Assembly (NCBI RefSeq): GCF_000378745.1
Contig: NZ_KB905272.1
Location: 25,636 to 89,635 of the forward strand
Source of the DNA: Prevotella amnii DSM 23384 = JCM 14753
GTDB taxonomy: Bacteria; Bacteroidota; Bacteroidia; Bacteroidales; Bacteroidaceae
Direction: 5' to 3'
Length of the DNA stretch: 64,000 nucleotides
The notes under the pieces were generated by a model, which did not search any database, was not told where the DNA came from, and worked only from the letters and a program-made list of their open reading frames with translations. Shown here one piece after another: positions 16,679 to 25,604 of this stretch (positions within the stretch are counted from its first letter, which is position 1; each line of letters starts with the position of its first letter). The position numbers and the translations under genes are program-made.

Positions 16679-19633
16679 TTAGTTGTTAATAATTTTATTG
16701 TTTTCTCCAAAAAGCTGCTCAGTAGAAATATGCTGCACTGGAGCTATTTTCTCTAACGCTTTCATATCAAGCTCTTTTTCATTGCCAAGTATTATATATT
16801 TATAAGGCTTATTAGCTATATATTTCTTAGCAAAATCTACTATATCTTTTAATGAAAGTTTTGGCAACTCTTTATAAACTAACTCAGTAATATCTTTATC
16901 TAAACCAAAGCGTTTTGCATTAAGATATGAATTAAGAATATTAAATTTTGTTACCCTATGAGATGCTATTCTCTTCATTACACTCTGCTTTGCCACATCT
17001 ACATTAACCTCACGTTCAGGAATATTGTTTAGCAAGTTATTAAACTCATTTATACAATCACTCATCTTATCGTTTTGTGTTATTATATATGTATAAAACT
17101 TCTCACTATCCTCAGGACGCTCAGGAGATGTATAAGATGCACTTGCCGAATAAGCCAGCCCTCGTGCTTCACGCAATTCTTGGAAAACAATAGCATTCAT
17201 ACTACCACCAAAATACTCATTAAAAAGAGTAATTATGGGCAAATGTTGTGCTTGCCACTTAACACCTTCGTTATGAATCTGCATCATATAAATATTCTTG
17301 GCATCATATGGAGCTAAGAGTACTTCGTTTTTTGTTGTAAGCTGCTGTATATAAGGCTTACCTGTTGGCACCTTTGCAAGATGCTTAACATCGGCAGATT
17401 GATAGCTTTTACTAATAACCTTATTAAGCTCTGTTATGGAAGAAGGACCATAATACATAATGGTATGCTCATAGCTTTTTAGTTTTTTTATCTCAGAAAG
17501 CAACTCTTGAGGATTCATTTTACGTAACTCTTCCACAGAAATGCGGTTAGTAGTGCCATTATAAGCACCATAGGAAGCATAGGCAAATAGAGCATTAAAA
17601 TTACTTCTTTGCGATTTCTTCTCATCTAAACGGTTCTTTTCTACTGATGATACATATTTATCGTAAGCCTGTTTATCTACCTTTGCATTATCCATGAGGT
17701 CATTGACAACTTTCAAAACCTCTGGCAAATTCTCGTTTAACCCATATAGCTTAATATAAGTACGATCTCTTGTTACATATATACCATATTCACAAGCCAG
17801 CTTATATAACTTCTGCTTTATCTGCTCATTTGATAACTTATTTGTACCCAAATAGTCAATATAATTGCTTGCATACCATAGCTTATTATTATTTTCGGTA
17901 CCTATAGGCAACACAAAGGTAAGCTGAAACAAATCGTCTTGCGTATTCTTCTTATATAATAGAGGTAAACCTCTCTTTGTTTTTGTTATAGTAAGGTCTT
18001 TTTTATAATTAACAAAAACAGGTTTTATAGGGTCTACATGTATATTCTTTACCTCCTTTATAAAGTCGCTCTGCTTATCATTATTAGTAGGAATGGGCGT
18101 AATGGCTGGTTTTTCTACCTTTTTAATAGTATTATCCTCGCCTTGCTCCTTAAAGACAGTAACAAAGTTGCTCGTAAAAAAGCGATTAGCAAAACTAACT
18201 ATTTCCGACTTAGTCATTTTAGCTATACGTTCTAAAGTGCTTGCTTTCTGCTCCCATGGGATATTATTAATAAACGCATCTACGAAATAACTGCATCGGG
18301 TATCATTATTTTCTAAACTCTTATAAACATCTCGCTTAATATTATTGATAACAGAAGGTACAAGATCGTCAGAGAAATCTCCCTTTTTAAGTTTTTCTAT
18401 CTCAGAGAGCATTAATCTTCTTACATCTTTCAAAGATTGTCCTTTATTAGGCGATCCAAACACTTCAAAGCTACTATAATCATTAAGTGTAGATGCAGAC
18501 GCCTGTGCATATTGCAATTTCATCTTACTATTAAGATTTAAATCGAAAATGCCTGCAGTACCATTGTTAAGCATCTCCTTAATAACCATTAAGGTATCGT
18601 TTTGTAAGCTCTTAGCGGCTTCAGCTCTCCAAGCCATTGCCACATAAGCAGCCTCTTTACCATATATAGTAGTATCTACTGGAGCTATCATCTTAGTAAG
18701 AGCAGGATACTGCGGTGCTCTCACCTCGCCATACCCCTTCCATGTGCCAAAATACTTTTCTATAGATGCCACTGCCTTATCTGGATCTATATCACCTGCT
18801 AAGCAAATAGCTACATTATTAGGAACGTAATATTTCTTAAAATATTTTTTTATATTAGTTATAGAAGGGTTTTTAAGATGATCGCCTACACCTATTGTAG
18901 TCTGTGTTCCATAAGGATGATTAGGGAACAGCTTTGCCATTAGTGCTGTAAACATCTTACGACCATCTTTTGCTAAACCAATATTATATTCCTCATATAC
19001 AGCTTCAAGTTCGGTATGAAAACCACGTATCACCATGTTTTGAAAGCGATCTCCCTCTATCTTTGCCCATGTATCTAATTCATTAGAAGGAATATCCACA
19101 TGATAACAAGTTATATCATTAGAGGTATAAGCATTAGTTCCTACACCTCCTATACCTGCCATCATCTTGTCATATTCATTAGGAATATTATATTTAGCAG
19201 CAAGCTGCGATACAGAGTCTATCTCATGGTATAGCTTTTTACGCAAAATAGGATTGGTTACCTTACGATATTCCTCGTACCTCCTCTCTATATCGTCTAA
19301 TAAAGGTTTCTCTGCAGCATAGTTAGAAGTGCCATAATGAGTAGTGCCTTTAAACATAAGATGCTCTAAATAGTGAGCTAACCCTGTAGTTTCGGCAGGA
19401 TCGTTACGACTACCAGTACGCACAGCAATATATGCTTGTACACGTGGTTTTTCCTTGTTTACACTAACAAACACTTTCAAGCCATTTTTTAAAGTGTAGA
19501 TACGGCTTTGCATAGGGTCGCCCTTTACACTTTTATAACTATAGCTTTGCGCCTTTACGCTATATGCAGTGCAAACAGCAACTACACCAATAGCAATTCC
19601 TTTTAAAAAGGATAAGAAATTTTTTTGCTTCAT
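16679..19633 (-). CDS. Exported M16 family zinc metallopeptidase (two M16 domains)
   Basis: A 984-residue insulinase-type peptidase with an N-terminal signal peptide (IGVVAVCTAYSVKAQS). The inverted zinc motif HYLEH lies in GLAHYLEHLMFKG, with the third ligand in the ELEAVYEEYN helix about 76 residues later. The second half repeats the M16 fold without the zinc motif, as is normal. It is probably periplasmic and degrades peptides. It is 20 bp downstream of the DUF4954 gene on the same strand. A second M16 peptidase in this window (29747-32557) is part of a different operon. Confidence 0.93.
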   Translation of the reverse strand: MKQKNFLSFLKGIAIGVVAVCTAYSVKAQSYSYKSVKGDPMQSRIYTLKNGLKVFVSVNKEKPRVQAYIAVRTGSRNDPAETTGLAHYLEHLMFKGTTHYGTSNYAAEKPLLDDIERRYEEYRKVTNPILRKKLYHEIDSVSQLAAKYNIPNEYDKMMAGIGGVGTNAYTSNDITCYHVDIPSNELDTWAKIEGDRFQNMVIRGFHTELEAVYEEYNIGLAKDGRKMFTALMAKLFPNHPYGTQTTIGVGDHLKNPSITNIKKYFKKYYVPNNVAICLAGDIDPDKAVASIEKYFGTWKGYGEVRAPQYPALTKMIAPVDTTIYGKEAAYVAMAWRAEAAKSLQNDTLMVIKEMLNNGTAGIFDLNLNSKMKLQYAQASASTLNDYSSFEVFGSPNKGQSLKDVRRLMLSEIEKLKKGDFSDDLVPSVINNIKRDVYKSLENNDTRCSYFVDAFINNIPWEQKASTLERIAKMTKSEIVSFANRFFTSNFVTVFKEQGEDNTIKKVEKPAITPIPTNNDKQSDFIKEVKNIHVDPIKPVFVNYKKDLTITKTKRGLPLLYKKNTQDDLFQLTFVLPIGTENNNKLWYASNYIDYLGTNKLSNEQIKQKLYKLACEYGIYVTRDRTYIKLYGLNENLPEVLKVVNDLMDNAKVDKQAYDKYVSSVEKNRLDEKKSQRSNFNALFAYASYGAYNGTTNRISVEELRKMNPQELLSEIKKLKSYEHTIMYYGPSSITELNKVISKSYQSADVKHLAKVPTGKPYIQQLTTKNEVLLAPYDAKNIYMMQIHNEGVKWQAQHLPIITLFNEYFGGSMNAIVFQELREARGLAYSASASYTSPERPEDSEKFYTYIITQNDKMSDCINEFNNLLNNIPEREVNVDVAKQSVMKRIASHRVTKFNILNSYLNAKRFGLDKDITELVYKELPKLSLKDIVDFAKKYIANKPYKYIILGNEKELDMKALEKIAPVQHISTEQLFGENNKIINN

Positions 19634-19653
19634 ATAACTAATAATAAAGTAAA

Positions 19654-21510
19654 TTATTCTTCGTAATCTGTCTCATGATCAAGACTTTTAACAAAGTCGT
19701 CAAACACCTCTCTATCGACATCTCCCATGTGAAACTCTTTTTCAGCATCTTTTTTTATCTCTGCTATCCATGCTCGACGAGCGGTAATATAATCGGCTTT
19801 TATCTGTGCATCTACCTCCGCTGTTATCTCTTTTACTCCATAATAGTCTTGTATAAGCTTATAGGTCCATGCCCATTGATAAATGCGATAATTATTATTA
19901 ATGTCTTCAAAACGATCTATCACATCTTGTATCGTCTCTAAAACACCTTCCTTTATATCTTCTACTAAACGTATCTCCTCACTCTTTGGTAATAGCAATC
20001 CTGCAAGATCTCTCCATTCCCCTAATCCTTTGTTAGTAATAGGTTTACCAAAAAAGCCTAATTTATGCGCTCTTTTCAAGACTGCTCCCATATATATGCG
20101 AAGAGCTATATCGTAATATTTTATACCTTTACGTAAGCTCGAAGCGTTAATAGTATATTCGTGAAAGTTATAACTCGACACATTATCACCACTTGCCTGC
20201 CTCAAATTTTCTAAAATAAACTTACCTCTTAATATCTCACCTACAGAGAAAGGCGACAACCAATCAAAATTAACAATACTCTTCTTATGAGCATTTTGCG
20301 GGCGCATATCTCTCTTAGACCACTTATGTATATCACGATAAAGCCCTACTGTGGTGATATTACGACCAGGTACAAGAAACATTTTATCAGCCTCAGCTAT
20401 AAGATATGAGAAAGGTAATGATGTGGTATTAGGGTGGTGCATCAGCTTTCCAAAACATACGGAGAATGTGCCTATAGTGGCTGGCATCAATAGATAGCTA
20501 CCGCTTGCCGTCTTCGACCCGCGCTCAAGTACTCCCCAGTGCATTGGTCCCATTTTATAAGCATGGTTAGAAAAGTTAGTCCCCGAGCCTGCATTATAAA
20601 AAGAAAACATACCACCTATGAGCAACGAGCTTTTATGATGTGATGCTGAAAAAGGACCACAAAAAGCAGCACAAGCCTCACCATTCGACATATATGAGTT
20701 AGCAAAAAACACGCTTTGTGATGCCGTAAACCCATTAGAAATATGGCAAGCCTCTCCCACAAAACAATCTTGCATCTTAACACTATTAACTATGCTACTT
20801 CCTTCTGATATAATAGAGTTTTCACATATAACCCCTGTTCCTATATATACATTTGCCTTATCAGAACTAAGAATAGTACAATCGCTCAAACGACTCGCTC
20901 CTGATATTTCACACTCATTTTGTATAACAGTATTAGTAATCTCACACGTATTAATTACTTTCACATTATTACCCAAAGTTCCACGATCAGGATTAGTGCG
21001 GGTTATCTCTTCTTTTATTAAACGGCGAATAGCATTTTTAAGATCTTTATCCCCAAAATACTTTACCATAAAGGCTGCAAACTGACTGTTAAGATCGTGG
21101 AAAAGAATAACATTACCATCGCCTACCTCATTGAGTACAGATATAAGATTACCCTCGCCAAAAGAAGCACCCTCTGTGGTTTCCATTACAGAAACATTAG
21201 ATATAAGACAATCATCGCCTATAGTATAATTGTTAATATAATTTCCTACCTTCTCTATAAGACAATCATTGCCTACGGTAACATTACATAATGTAGCATC
21301 ATTAATGCCAGAATGCTTCACAAAGTCCTTCGCTATCTTAACATTCTTTTGAAATTTACCTAAACGAATGTCCCCATAAAACATTACACGATGAAAATAC
21401 TTTGGCAAAAATCCTTCTTCTGCCACAAGTACCCGTTGCCAGTCTTCTGCCCAACAGTTGTTATTTTCAAAAATTATAATCTCTTCTTGTGTCAGTGGTC
21501 TATAGCTCAT
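19654..21510 (-). CDS. DUF4954 protein with left-handed beta-helix repeats
   Basis: About 618 residues starting MSYRPLTQEEI at the ATG at 21510; a TTG two codons upstream is less likely. The N-terminal two thirds contain a series of hexapeptide-type repeats (TIGDDCLISNVS, VYIGTGVICENS, SIISEGSSI), which form a left-handed beta helix as in nucleotide-sugar acyltransferases. The rest (FDWLSPFSVGEILRG, YQWAWTYKLIQDYYG) is helical. The family is known only from Bacteroidota and similar bacteria and no activity is established. It is followed by the M16 peptidase gene and preceded by hflX. Confidence 0.85.
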   Translation of the reverse strand: MSYRPLTQEEIIIFENNNCWAEDWQRVLVAEEGFLPKYFHRVMFYGDIRLGKFQKNVKIAKDFVKHSGINDATLCNVTVGNDCLIEKVGNYINNYTIGDDCLISNVSVMETTEGASFGEGNLISVLNEVGDGNVILFHDLNSQFAAFMVKYFGDKDLKNAIRRLIKEEITRTNPDRGTLGNNVKVINTCEITNTVIQNECEISGASRLSDCTILSSDKANVYIGTGVICENSIISEGSSIVNSVKMQDCFVGEACHISNGFTASQSVFFANSYMSNGEACAAFCGPFSASHHKSSLLIGGMFSFYNAGSGTNFSNHAYKMGPMHWGVLERGSKTASGSYLLMPATIGTFSVCFGKLMHHPNTTSLPFSYLIAEADKMFLVPGRNITTVGLYRDIHKWSKRDMRPQNAHKKSIVNFDWLSPFSVGEILRGKFILENLRQASGDNVSSYNFHEYTINASSLRKGIKYYDIALRIYMGAVLKRAHKLGFFGKPITNKGLGEWRDLAGLLLPKSEEIRLVEDIKEGVLETIQDVIDRFEDINNNYRIYQWAWTYKLIQDYYGVKEITAEVDAQIKADYITARRAWIAEIKKDAEKEFHMGDVDREVFDDFVKSLDHETDYEE

Positions 21511-21558
21511 ATACAAAGATTTTGAAATTGATAATCATTTTAAATATACCTATCTTAC

Positions 21559-22815
21559 TTATTCTAAAGTATCTTCTAAAGTGTAAAGAAAATCATTATA
21601 AGGATATTTCTGCACATGCATTTCACGTACCGTCTTATATAACACTTCTCTAAACTCTACTATGTTCTGTTTCTCTCGAGCTGATACAAACAAACAGTTA
21701 CCAGATACTTTTGCCATCCAAGTACGCTTTAAGTCATCAAGAGTAAGATTATTTTTAGTTTCTGGCGTTAGGTCGTCGGCATCTTTGTCCACCCATTTAT
21801 AATTGTCTATTTTGTTAAAAACCAATATAGACGGTTTGTCAGCACAGCCAAGATCGGCTAATGTTTTATTAACCACATTTATCTGCTCTTCAAAATCAGA
21901 ATGGGATATATCTACAACATGAAGTAACAAGTCAGCCTCACGCACCTCATCGAGGGTAGACTTAAAAGAATCAACAAGATCTGTGGGGAGCTTTCTAATA
22001 AAACCTACCGTATCGGCTAATAAAAAAGGTAAATTATCTATCACTACTTTACGCACGGTAGTATCAAGGGTAGCAAAGAGCTTATTCTCGGCAAACACCT
22101 CGCTCTTAGATAAAAGATTCATTATAGTAGACTTCCCTACATTTGTGTACCCTACCAAAGCCACCCTTATCATACGCCCACGATTCTTACGCTGTGTCTT
22201 TTTCTGCTTATCTATCTCTAATAAACGCTCTTTCAACAAAGACATTCTATTAAGAATTATTCGACGATCCATCTCAAGCTGTGTTTCACCAGGACCACGA
22301 AGACCTACTGAACCTTTACCCCCACCAGATCCAGAACCACCTCCTTGACGCTCCAAATGGGTCCACAGACGCTGCAAACGTGGAAGCATATATCGATATT
22401 GTGCTAATTCTACCTGAGTCTTAGCATTAGCCGTTTGAGCACGCATAGCAAAAATATCTAAAATAAGCGATGTCCTATCAAGGATTTTAACTTCTAACAT
22501 CTGCTCTATATTACGCATCTGCTTTGCCGATAACTCATCATCAAAAATGACCATTCCTACAGGCTCTTCATCTTCTTCTCTCTGCTTTATGAAGCTGCGT
22601 ATTTCGTCTAACTTTCCCTTACCAACATAAGTAATAGCACTTGGCCCATTTACTCGCTGCGTAAAACGTTTTATAGTAACAGCTCCTGCAGTATCAGCTA
22701 AAAACTCCAGCTCGTCAAGATACTCTTTAGTTTTAGCCTCATCTTGCTGCTGAGTTATTAAACCTACAAGGATAGCACTCTCAGTTTTTACTTCGGATAT
22801 AACAAATTCCTTCAT
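21559..22815 (-). CDS. hflX: Ribosome-associated GTPase HflX
   Basis: GTPase that binds the large ribosomal subunit and helps rescue or split stalled ribosomes. The 418 residues show the HflX N-terminal domain, the Gly-rich linker (GGGSGSGGGKGSVGLRGPGETQLE) and the G domain with G1 GYTNVGKST, DTVGFIRKLP (G3) and NKID (G4). Length and order are normal. It is the first gene of a run with DUF4954 and M16, and a promoter lies about 80 bp upstream. The acquired EcoRI-type island begins behind it. Confidence 0.97.
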   Translation of the reverse strand: MKEFVISEVKTESAILVGLITQQQDEAKTKEYLDELEFLADTAGAVTIKRFTQRVNGPSAITYVGKGKLDEIRSFIKQREEDEEPVGMVIFDDELSAKQMRNIEQMLEVKILDRTSLILDIFAMRAQTANAKTQVELAQYRYMLPRLQRLWTHLERQGGGSGSGGGKGSVGLRGPGETQLEMDRRIILNRMSLLKERLLEIDKQKKTQRKNRGRMIRVALVGYTNVGKSTIMNLLSKSEVFAENKLFATLDTTVRKVVIDNLPFLLADTVGFIRKLPTDLVDSFKSTLDEVREADLLLHVVDISHSDFEEQINVVNKTLADLGCADKPSILVFNKIDNYKWVDKDADDLTPETKNNLTLDDLKRTWMAKVSGNCLFVSAREKQNIVEFREVLYKTVREMHVQKYPYNDFLYTLEDTLE

Positions 22816-22895
22816 TTAGTATAGTTTCTTTTCATATAAGCACGCTCTAATATATATATGCACACAGAGCCCACCACCTACTATTTTGCTTACTG

Positions 22896-22925
22896 CAAAA
22901 GTACATTTTGTTTTTGTAAAACCAA
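22896..22925 (-). promoter_or_regulatory. Promoter of hflX
   Basis: On the minus strand TACTTTTG (22896-22903) matches the Bacteroidota -7 element. A TTGG lies 18 bp further upstream, a near match for -33. Confidence 0.6.
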
Positions 22926-23092
22926 TACTTAAAAATATAAAAATATATAATAATAATCTTTATAACAAACAAAAAATTTTACCCATTATTTGGATAAAGA
23001 ATAATTTTATCCAACTTTCTGTCCTAACAAAAGAATATATCACAAAAATAAAAACAAAAAAACAAGGATTTTAATAATTATAAAGACCCATC

Positions 23093-23249
23093 CGTAGAGT
23101 CAACCAGCAAGTGCAAAATTACAAAACGTTTTTGAAGAACTCGCATTTTGGTGTAGAAAAGTTTAATTTTTCTCTCGGTCTTTCGTTCAGTTTCTTTTGC
23201 ATCGACATAATTCTCTTGTCTGTATAATGTTCAAACGATTCCTTTTTCG
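23093..23249 (-). repeat. Remnant of IS30-family element (3' end of transposase)
   Basis: These 157 bases align without gaps to 25605-25761, differing at only a few positions, in the same orientation. They encode the last part of the IS30 transposase plus the IS end. The rest of the element is missing: similarity stops abruptly at 23250, where a different gene fragment begins. Together with the longer copy it brackets the restriction-modification pair. Confidence 0.9.
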
Positions 23250-23251
23250 AT

Positions 23252-23620
23252 ATTATTGTTGATATACTCGCCATAATTCGTCCTCGGATACATTACCGCA
23301 TTAACCCTACGGCTAAAAAAAGTGAGCAAGTGTTGGCAATTAAATTTGTACAATGGGACGTTCCCCCTTTGGAGAGCCTATGCAACAGCAAAGTATATCT
23401 CCTGCGTATGAAACTCTATCGTGGCAAGTGTATGAGCCGTGAGGACGAGTTGTTGAGAGCTTTGCTCGAAAAAAAGAATTGGCTATGTGCATCGGTGAAC
23501 TCAAACACCTATTTCCGCACAGCCGTTCCCCTACGAGGCTATCGCTTTGACTTTATACGTAAACAGCAACAGAGCTTCTCCAACAACACCCCCCATTATT
23601 TATATAATGACACAGACTGA
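23252..23620 (+). pseudogene. Truncated gene fragment next to the IS remnant
   Basis: The reading frame is open from the breakpoint at 23250 up to the stop at 23620, without a convincing start; a GTG at 23330 is possible. The translation includes KFVQWDVPPLESL, RGKCMSREDE and RTAVPLRGYRFDF. It looks like the 3' part of a small gene cut by the IS30 rearrangement, and its end overlaps the 3' end of the methyltransferase by 25 bases. I do not recognise the family with certainty. Small proteins of this flavour occur in Bacteroidales mobile elements, but this is from memory only. Confidence 0.4.
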
Positions 23621-24624
23621 TATTTTTTTACAGACTCCTTATTTTTAGGCATAAGTGTCTTGCGTCTTATTATAATCCTAAAATATGGACACTTTCCATT
23701 GATTGATAAATCTTTATCATCGTCTCCTTTTCGGAACTTTATAATTTCGAATTGACGAGGATTAAACTTATGGAGAAAAGTTATTGGTACTCCCATGTAA
23801 CCGCTATAATCTTGCGGAATGTCTTGTGTTCTATTAATATTAATACCGTCATAATTGTCATATATAGGATACTCTTGCTCATATCCGTAATAACTTTTTG
23901 TTAGCTTAATATCTTCATGACGTATGAAATTATCTAAATTCGTAAGCCATAGACAATTATTAGGAGAGATAATCCTATTACCAAACTCGTCTATCTTCGT
24001 TTCTGTCCCATATAACTTATAATACTCTGGTACAATAAATCCCGAAATACCTCTACCAAGATTAACTCCGAGCCATGCCTTATTGTCTTGAATAAGTCTG
24101 AAGATTTCCTTGTATGTAATTGCATTTATATTTCCAATAATCAGGAATTGCTTATCGTGTCGAATTAATTGTGCGACAAATTCACGGAACAACGAAAAAG
24201 GAGGATTAGTAACAACTATATCAGATTGTTTCAGCAAAGCTATACTTTCAGGACTACGAAAGTCGCCATCACCCTTGAAATATACGATATTGGCAGCTTT
24301 TGGATTAGCATCGGGAAGTTCTATTCCTGTATATTCAAAGAAATAACCATGCTCATTTTCTTTTGTGTCAAACAAGTTCATTTTTTGTTCCTTATAAAAA
24401 GCTGCAATGACTTTTTTAAGTCCTAACTCTTTAAAATGAGAAACAAAGTACCTAAAAAAGTTACTACTACGAGGGTCATCACAATTACAAAATACGACTT
24501 TACCCTTGAAATGATTTTTGTAATATTGCAATTCTCTCTCTATATCGACAAGCTGTGTATAGAATTCATCGTTCTTCAACTTTTTCGCCTTTTGCAGTAA
24601 ATCATTACTTGCTTTCCTTACCAT
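23596..24624 (-). CDS. EcoRI-type adenine-specific DNA methyltransferase
   Basis: A 342-residue N6-adenine methyltransferase closely resembling M.EcoRI. It shares the DEFYTQ and CNCDDPR motifs (residues 19-24 and 46-52), FKGDGDFRS, and the catalytic NPPF at residues 140-143, as in the E. coli enzyme. It should methylate the second adenine of GAATTC and protect host DNA. It lies 23 bp downstream of the endonuclease gene in the same order as the classic plasmid operon. It has about 15 more residues than the E. coli protein, mostly at the C-terminus. The assignment rests on extensive motif identity and the adjacent nuclease. Confidence 0.95.
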   Translation of the reverse strand: MVRKASNDLLQKAKKLKNDEFYTQLVDIERELQYYKNHFKGKVVFCNCDDPRSSNFFRYFVSHFKELGLKKVIAAFYKEQKMNLFDTKENEHGYFFEYTGIELPDANPKAANIVYFKGDGDFRSPESIALLKQSDIVVTNPPFSLFREFVAQLIRHDKQFLIIGNINAITYKEIFRLIQDNKAWLGVNLGRGISGFIVPEYYKLYGTETKIDEFGNRIISPNNCLWLTNLDNFIRHEDIKLTKSYYGYEQEYPIYDNYDGININRTQDIPQDYSGYMGVPITFLHKFNPRQFEIIKFRKGDDDKDLSINGKCPYFRIIIRRKTLMPKNKESVKKYQSVSLYK

Positions 24625-24647
24625 ACGCCAATATCTATTTCGTTTTT

Positions 24648-25481
24648 TTACTTTTTAGTTAACTGGGAAAATAAATCGCGCCCCAACATTTGCAGAGATG
24701 TCTTTGAGATATCAAGCATAATCTCAAGCATCTTATCGACTTTCCATCTTTCACCATTGCCCTGTGTATAAATGGAAGCTGCTTGAAGCATGATAGTTTT
24801 TTCATTATGTTTGACAAACTTATTCTCACACAGATTCTTATTGATGGGCATACCATAATTTGCAGCCGTCAGTCTATCCAATCTATTAAGTATACCCGAA
24901 TTATATTCGAGTACTACAACTCTTCCATCAGGGCGCTTTACGGAAATAGTTTCTGTAAGGAAGTTAGAGCCTTCCAAGAAAAGCACATAAGGGAAATGTG
25001 ACTCTGCCAGCATCAGATTTGCTATTTCAGATATATTCTTATGCGACCTCTCTATAGCATTACCCGCAGCCATAAGATCTTGATCATTTTTTGCTCCAAC
25101 AAGTTTACCAGCCTTAATGTTTTCAATATCTTTTCCTTGATGTTTTGCCTCTGAAACCAACACAATCCTCCACTCTCCATTATCGTCTTTCACTTCAACT
25201 ATTCCTCCATCAGGGATAATATTTGAATTAGAAACGAAAAGAGTCTTTCCTAATTCTGGGTCAATCTTCTTTAAGGCCTTGTTGATTTCTTCCTTCTTAA
25301 TACTCGTCCTATATTGAAACTCCAATTGTGGATATTTTTTCTGAAGCTGTTTCAGTGCAAGATGTGAAACTTCCCCGACAGTCATGTCATGTTTCTTCGC
25401 TTCTGACCCGAAAATACCAACAACTCCCTTTGAATCTTTTTGTTGAATTGTAAGTCTGTTGGACTGGTTTTTCTTCGACAT
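24648..25481 (-). CDS. EcoRI-type restriction endonuclease
   Basis: A 277-residue type II endonuclease, collinear with EcoRI. The catalytic residues fall at the same numbers: Asp91 (PDGGIVEVKD), Glu111 and Lys113 (SEAKHQGKD). The segment that reads the GAATTC site (MAAGNAIERSHKN) keeps Asn141, Ala142 and Arg145. Long stretches such as HFPYVLFLEGSNFLTE and NRLDRLTAANYGMPIN match my memory of the E. coli protein. It should therefore cut G^AATTC. It precedes the methyltransferase gene and has its own Bacteroidota-type promoter. No controller (C) protein is seen. Confidence 0.96.
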   Translation of the reverse strand: MSKKNQSNRLTIQQKDSKGVVGIFGSEAKKHDMTVGEVSHLALKQLQKKYPQLEFQYRTSIKKEEINKALKKIDPELGKTLFVSNSNIIPDGGIVEVKDDNGEWRIVLVSEAKHQGKDIENIKAGKLVGAKNDQDLMAAGNAIERSHKNISEIANLMLAESHFPYVLFLEGSNFLTETISVKRPDGRVVVLEYNSGILNRLDRLTAANYGMPINKNLCENKFVKHNEKTIMLQAASIYTQGNGERWKVDKMLEIMLDISKTSLQMLGRDLFSQLTKK

Positions 25482-25515
25482 AATTATTATTTATTTGTAA
25501 TCTTCCTTAATGAGG

Positions 25516-25560
25516 ATATTTGTTTTTGCAAATATAATCATTTATGACAAGAAATTCAAA
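25516..25560 (-). promoter_or_regulatory. Promoter and palindrome upstream of the EcoRI-type endonuclease
   Basis: On the minus strand TTTG (25557-25560), 20 bp, TATATTTG (25529-25536) is a perfect Bacteroidota promoter. A 7-bp inverted repeat (ATATTTG at 25516-25522 against CAAATAT at 25529-25535) overlaps the -7 element and could be an operator or form a 5' hairpin. Confidence 0.6.
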
Positions 25561-25604
25561 TAAGATTGGATTAAACTCCTCTCCAAAATTTCCAATTATT
25601 AAAG

